DNA of 64,000 bases from Phialocephala subalpina (lineage: Eukaryota > Ascomycota > Leotiomycetes > Helotiales > Mollisiaceae). The notes below the pieces were generated by a model, which had not been told where the DNA came from, did not search any database, and saw nothing but the letters and a program-made list of their open reading frames with translations. Shown piece by piece: positions 58,224-64,000 of the stretch; the first letter of the stretch is position 1; the number at the start of each line of letters is the position of its first letter. Location: assembly GCA_900073065.1 (NCBI GenBank), contig FJOG01000012.1:1053535-1117534 (forward strand). The letters run 5' to 3'. The position numbers and the translations under genes were made by a program.

Positions 58224-59528
58224 TACAGACTTTGGGGGCCCAGCGGAGAATTACCCTTTAAGTCAACTGTCTTTCGCCGCCAAGTGTATACCCTATGGGC
58301 ATACGGAAGAACTAAGATAAGAGAATATACTTGCCGTTCTTTTCAATGGAGAAGAATGGTAGATCTGAGCTGAGGCAATTGCAAGAAGGGTTGAGAAACC
58401 GGTCATTTGAACTTCCATTCAGAGCTTCGATCCTTGAATTCCTCGATCGATCACTCAACTATTCTGAGACCTTCAATTGTGTAGCATCACTAAAAGTCCT
58501 TTACTCATTACCGATGGACAAAGAAAAGGCGTTTAATGAGGTAGGAAAATTGTAAGAACATCAAGATATCCAACACGGCGATATCTCCCGCAGTTGATGC
58601 TTTCATCGCTTCTCCCTAAGGCAATCGCTACTCGTTATCTCAGCTGCCATGCCATAGATGCTACCAATGTAAAAGCAGTCGCAGTAAAGTTACAGGTCGT
58701 AGCCAGAGAATCGGATTTGTGGCTTCTTTCCGTCATCAGGCCTGGAGAAGTTGGTTCCCATGTTCCACGATCTAGCCAAGTTCTCGTCCCTCTCGCGGGA
58801 CCCTTCGCAGAGAAGCCCACCCTCACGTAGCTTATTCACCTCTTGGGATCGCTCTGGAGTCAAAGTTCAATCAGGCGCCCAGGCGGGCAAGTCTAATTCA
58901 AGACAAAGCCACGGATAAGAATTGAGTTTAGCACCCTAGATTAAATCGCGTCGTAAGAACTATTGGGACAAAGTCTGAAAAAGAAGTGCTGGGTGCTTTT
59001 CCAGGATGCTAAGAAAAAATTTCATATTGTACGAGTCATTTGCATTCCTAAGGAGATCCAGCCTCTGAAAAGTACAGCCAGAAATCCTGCACTCCCTCTT
59101 TGGCTAGAGCTACTCACGGAAGGGGGTTGAGTTCCCGCCCCTTGTTTACGCTGGCTTCGAGATATTCCAATATTACGATGACCTCCTAGGGGAAGATGTA
59201 AGAAGTCACATTATAGTGAATGTGGCTATATCTCGACCCTCTTCCCAAAATTCATCCTTATCTACCTCTGGCATATGCACCTTACCAATAATCTTACGAG
59301 CCCGGCCTCAAAAGTCTGTGTTTTTAGCGAGGTTTTCAGGTATCGCAAAACTAAAGTTACCTACTTCACTTTACAGTTTCGTAACAACTATAGATCAAAA
59401 ACCTTATATCCTTTAAGCGCGCACGATAAAAGAAGCTAGAGTAAGTTTAGAAAGCCTTAAAATCGAAGTCTAAATATAAAATAAAAGCGTCCAAAATAGT
59501 TATAGGGTTCGTTTCTTAGCGAAATGCC
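58224..59528. other. Intergenic, with one short Glu/Leu-rich frame
   Basis: A 69-codon frame from ATG 58346 to 58555 is helical in composition but has no recognised family and may be part of the same degenerate region as 57867-58223. Nothing else supported. Confidence 0.35.
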
Positions 59529-61542
59529 CTAAAAACACGGACTTTTGAAGGCGGGCTCGTTATATAGATTATCGCCCAATTCTCTCATCACAAAAGGGCA
59601 GCACCGTTGGTCGGAAGGAGAGCCAAAATTAACAACAACATCCTTCTCTTGGACAGGACATGTGGTGTGTCCGATACACCCATTCAGTAAAATCACCCAT
59701 CTCTCCTTTTTGTGGTCCATATAAGCAGAAACCACTTCAGAAAGCACCTGTTCGAGTTTATTCGTGAAAAGCTCAGCATCGCAGTCGCCCGGATCCAACC
59801 GGTGGTCAGTGTTAGTTATAAGACTCGTAATTATACCAGTGAGTATTGCTTGGAATTCTTCAGTGAGTAATCCAGTCGATATCTGTTGATTTGGAAGGTA
59901 TGACATTATGACATTGGAAATCCTATCTTCGATGTCAGATTCGGTGCCTGGAATACGCATTTCGCTTATAGGTAAGTGTAGATTGGTGAGCCACGCCTTT
60001 AAGAGGTTGATAAAAGGATCCAGTTCCAGCAATAATTCGCCCAGCGTCGGTTCGTCTTTAGCGGGCAGTTCTGTGATCTGTGTTTCCAATTCCTGGAAAC
60101 TAGGTGTGATTTGGGCAATAGTTGAAATGCTCAGTCCTTGGATGATCAACCTCGGCTTTGCAGGTTCAGTCGGCTGAACTGAAGGCGAAATTTGGAAAGA
60201 AACGGATGGTCGCTTTATCTTTTCACTTTTGTCCTTGGCGATCTTTCCGTCAATACTTGTGGAATAATATGAGAAATCCTTGTGAGTGCGACGGGAAATG
60301 GAACTCCAATCAATCACCCAAGAAGGCCAGTTTAGGTCGGACGAATCGTGTCCGTAAATTCCAAAGTTTAATGGCCAAAGGTAACCATGTTCTAGAAATG
60401 CTATAGTGGCTTCTAGAAAGATACGTGTGGCGTCCTTGGTGTAGTCAGGTTCAAGACCATATTTATTATCAGCAGCGCCTAGCAACGCAAAAATTCGATC
60501 TCGAGGATCAGTTGCGCCCATGGCAGCGTTGACGGGACCGTTAGCTCTAATGATGAGTCGTGGAAAATACTCTTTGCCCAGTTGAAACGAATGTAGGCTA
60601 GCCAAAACGTGAAAAGGTGGTGCCGGGTTCATGTCAGGTAGATCTTTAGTAAACCGCGACCAAATTTTACTTCCGATTTGCGTGTCGTAGGTGTATTGAA
60701 GCGCCGCAACTTTGTAAAAGTCCTGCGGTGATAGAGTTTGATGGCCGCAACGAATGCAAATGTTAGAAGCTGCTAAATACTCCTGAACTATCTGCGACGG
60801 CATTAGTAATTTAGAGAGAGATATAGATCATAACATATGTGTGTCTTACCCAGATACGAGACCAGTATGGTCGACTATAAAGGTCACAGACACCATTCAT
60901 AAAGTCTGCATCTTCCTCAAGAAGAAAGGATAGATTGCGTAGCGGTGAGCCGATAGAATTTCCCTTGTCATCGATCGGATTTTCTGATGCCCAATTGAGC
61001 CTCAACCAGTTGATGAAGCCGGTTAAATCCTGCGCATCCTCCTCATAGTGAACCGCTTTTAGATCAAAGCCAATTTTCTTCATCTGCTCGATTGCATTCC
61101 CAGTATATGGCCCACTTGGGCCGAGCCAGGCTACGACTAGAAAAGCATTCTGGAAAATCGAGTACATGATCTTAACTTGATGGCTCTTTTCCTCGTTGTT
61201 CTGCTGGTCGATACATAAAGCATCCGCCCAGAGCACTAACAAATTCTCACTGTGCCGGAGATGGCGTGGAGCAGTTCCGAGGTTGTGTCCAACGGACGTA
61301 TAGAAGACCTCCGAGCTTGGACTGTCGCTAGGTGAGCTATCAAGTTGATAAATAATCTCGATATCGATTGGGCCATCTGCTGGATTCCCCCATACATATG
61401 ACAAGGCTTGGTATTGGGCATCTTTGAGAGAAGCGTGGATCAACTTTGCTCTTAATGGCGCCAGTTCTTCTTTAGTGAGTTGGATTTCGAGAAGGCGAAT
61501 TTCAGTCAATGAGTTCAAGAGACGGCGGTATTCGATGGCCAT
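59529..61542 (-). CDS. HET-domain protein (HET-6-like)
   Basis: Two exons, 60850-61542 and 59529-60791, joined by a 58-nt phase-0 intron that restores RIW-IVQEY, the usual junction of this domain. 651 residues. The HET domain begins near residue 50 with YQALSYVWG, has LGTAPRHLRHSENLLVLWAD, the core ALCIDQQNNEEKSHQV and MYSIFQNAFLVVAWLGP, and ends with DPRDRIFALLG, typical of HET-6-type proteins. The ATG at 61542 is the first good start; the open frame extends upstream only with non-ATG codons. It is the third allorecognition-type locus in the window, and the gene borders the AT-rich block at the right end. Confidence 0.92.
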
Positions 61543-62300
61543 AATTTGCTCTCGGAATTGCAATAGTCTCTTTGGACAAGAGGCCGCAGTGTTCAGAAGT
61601 CCAAAACGCGAAGCGTATGAAGCGGGGACAGCGGTAAACGTTGGATCAGAAGCTGGAAGGAGCAAGGAGTGGCGCCCGATCCAGCATTTGTAAGGGTTTT
61701 ATTTCTTTAAATGAAGTAGATGAGCTGAGAAGCGAACACAACGTAGATTATCTTGGGTATTTGTGTATGACACAACGGATCGTTACTTTCTTAAAGTGAG
61801 GTAAGAACGCTAAAATTATATTCGTGAGGGGCTTCGAAATGTACTCGATTGAGTGTGTCCGGGCTGGGACCCACGACAACTCCGCCACAATCGGTGCCTA
61901 ATATGTCTTGGCAATAAAAATCTTGGCTGATGTCCGTTAGGGATTGTTGAAATATGAAAAAGTGGCACAAATTCTTGACTTCCAAGCATTTAATGTATAA
62001 GCGTGGTTTTCCTACTTGACACCTCAAGAAGAAATCTGTCAACGGGAAATTCTTTTTCTAGATTTGAGTGCCCTAAGCCTTCATCACAAAAATCTCAGAA
62101 TCTGCCCCACTCTTCCACGTGATTTTAAAAGTGCCTCCCTGTCGGAAAACCTCCCGGAACTTCGATCAGGGTCGCTGCAAGGCTGTTCTATTGGCTCTAA
62201 ATCTCTACCGTTGCTTTTAGGTGTCGTGATTCTATTGGCTGCAAATCTAAAATTAAGCAATTCTATTGGGCAATAAAATATTACGAAACTTAGGTTAAAT
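61543..62300. other. Intergenic upstream of HET gene
   Basis: No gene supported. Promoter of the HET gene. Short frames overlap on both strands. Confidence 0.45.
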
Positions 62301-64000
62301 GGGCGGCCTAAGAAGATTTCACTAGCCAACCACCCACTTTTACAAGGGTAAGAACACCAAAAGATTATCAAATTTTGAAAGTGCTTAGAAAATTCTAAAA
62401 ATTTCAGAAATAAATATGATTTGATTGCTGATTAGAAATATAAGTTTGATTTTCTCGATTTTAGTTCGTTGTTATGAGTAAATTTGGCTTTGGTTAGTTA
62501 ACTAGTATGGATAGTTGGCTAGTGAACTCTTTTACTGCCTTAGAGAGTTTTGGTTTCTTCCCCCGTGAGAAATGCTTTTTAAATTACTTTATTAAAACTT
62601 CGTTAAATTCCTTCCAATAAGGCTTTTATAATAGCACGAGAGAAGAGGCTTTAAATGAGAAGTATAATATCGATTCGAAACTTAGAATATAAAGCTAAGG
62701 AGAGAAGATTTAAATTGAGGCACAAGAAGTGGTTTTATACCAAGTTCGTTTGTGAGCCACGTGTCTAAGCACGTGATTAGTCTGCAGCATGGTTACTGTT
62801 GACCATGCCTAAGGCTGACAGAGGCAATTCAATTGTAAGGTGTAACGGCTTAGTTATAATATAGTAGAACGAGGTACTAAGTAAATTATCACGGGTCGAG
62901 CCTATGTATATAATAGTCGCGTTAATTATCAAATAAAAAGAATCAATTAAAGAGAAAAAAAGAATATAATAAAATTCGAAATCGGTTTCAATTCTAACTT
63001 TCTATCGTTTTATATTTGACCTATATTTTGTATAGCATTAACCATTTATGGCTTGGCTTATTATAAATATTATATTCGCTTAATTTTATTTTGAAAATTA
63101 TATATTTTATATCTAATAATTATTATATTTTATAAGTATTATTTTATTTTTTAAAGTAAATTCTACGAGTTATTTTATTATTTTTTAGAAAAACGTAATA
63201 TAAAGTAATTATTCCGAGGTATTTCTAATTAATAATTATAATGATTCTTATTATTACGTGATTTATTCTTTTTAATCCTATTTTTGGAATTTAATATTAT
63301 ATTAGGTTTAACGTTATACATGTGATTATTAATAAATATTCCTCGTTCTAATAAATATTTATCTAAAAATTAAAACTTTAATTTATTTATTTTATTAATT
63401 TATAACGTGATTTTATTTTTATATTATTTTTATATTTATTATTATAGATAATAAATATTTACTAAAGTAATTATAAGGGGTTAACATTCTTCTAATTTAT
63501 ATTTTCGGGTAATAATTTGGAATATTTTTAGTTTTTATATAAAATTAAATTCTAGAAATTATTAAGAACTTTAATTAAATATAATTTCTAATTATGAAAA
63601 TTCTAATAATAAAGATTTTCCTAAAGAATTTTTATATATTTTTATTATTCCTTTATACTTAATAATATTATTTTCCCTTTCGATATATATAATCCAAATA
63701 AAATTTCTTTTTATTTTTATTTTGTATTTTTGCTTTGGAATTCGTAACTTCTTATTTAAAAAGAAATTATAATTAGAAATATAAACTTAATTAGTTTCTT
63801 AAGTTTTAGTTTGCTATTAAAAGTTAATGCGTTATAATCGAGTGATAGAAACTTAGAGAATTTGTTTTTTTAATCGAAAATATTATAGTAATTATTAAAG
63901 TAATGTTATTAAATAAAAAGTAAATAATCAAATTTCTTTATTTTATAAAACGTTATTATAATCCAAAACTAAAGTAAGGGATACGATTTACTAATAATAT
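62301..64000. other. AT-rich, gene-free block to right window edge
   Basis: Base composition drops sharply, and from about 62900 the sequence is almost only A and T with tracts such as TTATTTTATTTTT. No open frame of note. This is the look of repeat-induced point mutation acting on old transposons in ascomycetes. No element could be recognised by eye. Confidence 0.7.

Overview
This is a 64-kb piece of nuclear DNA from a filamentous ascomycete (Pezizomycotina). The signs are many introns of about 50 nt with GTAAGT-type donors and CTAAC/CTGAC branch sites, a laccase ending in the ascomycete DSG-type tail, HET-domain and NACHT/ankyrin allorecognition genes, and secreted glycoside hydrolases. A class such as Leotiomycetes is possible but cannot be fixed from this window. 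The sequence is a draft scaffold with one run of Ns (26611-27205).

Left third (1-20 kb). A Zn2Cys6 regulator running off the left edge, an FHA/tail-anchor protein of the STRIPAK type, and the TIM23 subunit Mgr2 are conserved genes. A secreted laccase follows after a gene-poor stretch. Two very small genes at 15.1 and 17.6 kb share a spliced C-terminal motif (PPDP, phase-1 intron, FYG). A type-B carboxylesterase at 18.3-20.1 kb is broken by two stop codons and a frameshift.

Middle (20-44 kb). Two truncated genes (an HExxH metalloprotease and an Hsp70-like protein) meet head to head. Next comes a very unusual protein with six SUMO-like domains in tandem, then two membrane proteins and an amino-acid permease. 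An O-fucosyltransferase-like gene and a Ser/Thr-stalk membrane protein both have broken frames. A HET gene and an amidoligase follow, the latter also with one frame break.

Right third (44-64 kb). A SesA-type effector reading frame and a NACHT-ankyrin NLR sit together between 85-bp inverted repeats that end in TA-CAGTCGC. They are followed by GH55 glucanase, ochratoxinase-like amidohydrolase and GH27 alpha-galactosidase genes on one strand, then a second HET gene, and finally an AT-rich, gene-free block of the kind left by repeat-induced mutation.

Together the window mixes a few core genes with accessory material: secreted degradation enzymes, allorecognition genes and decaying genes. Intron positions were set by eye from splice motifs and reading-frame continuity. 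Where a spliced frame closed exactly (laccase, permease, GH55, GH27, both HET genes, Mgr2, SUMO-like) confidence is high.
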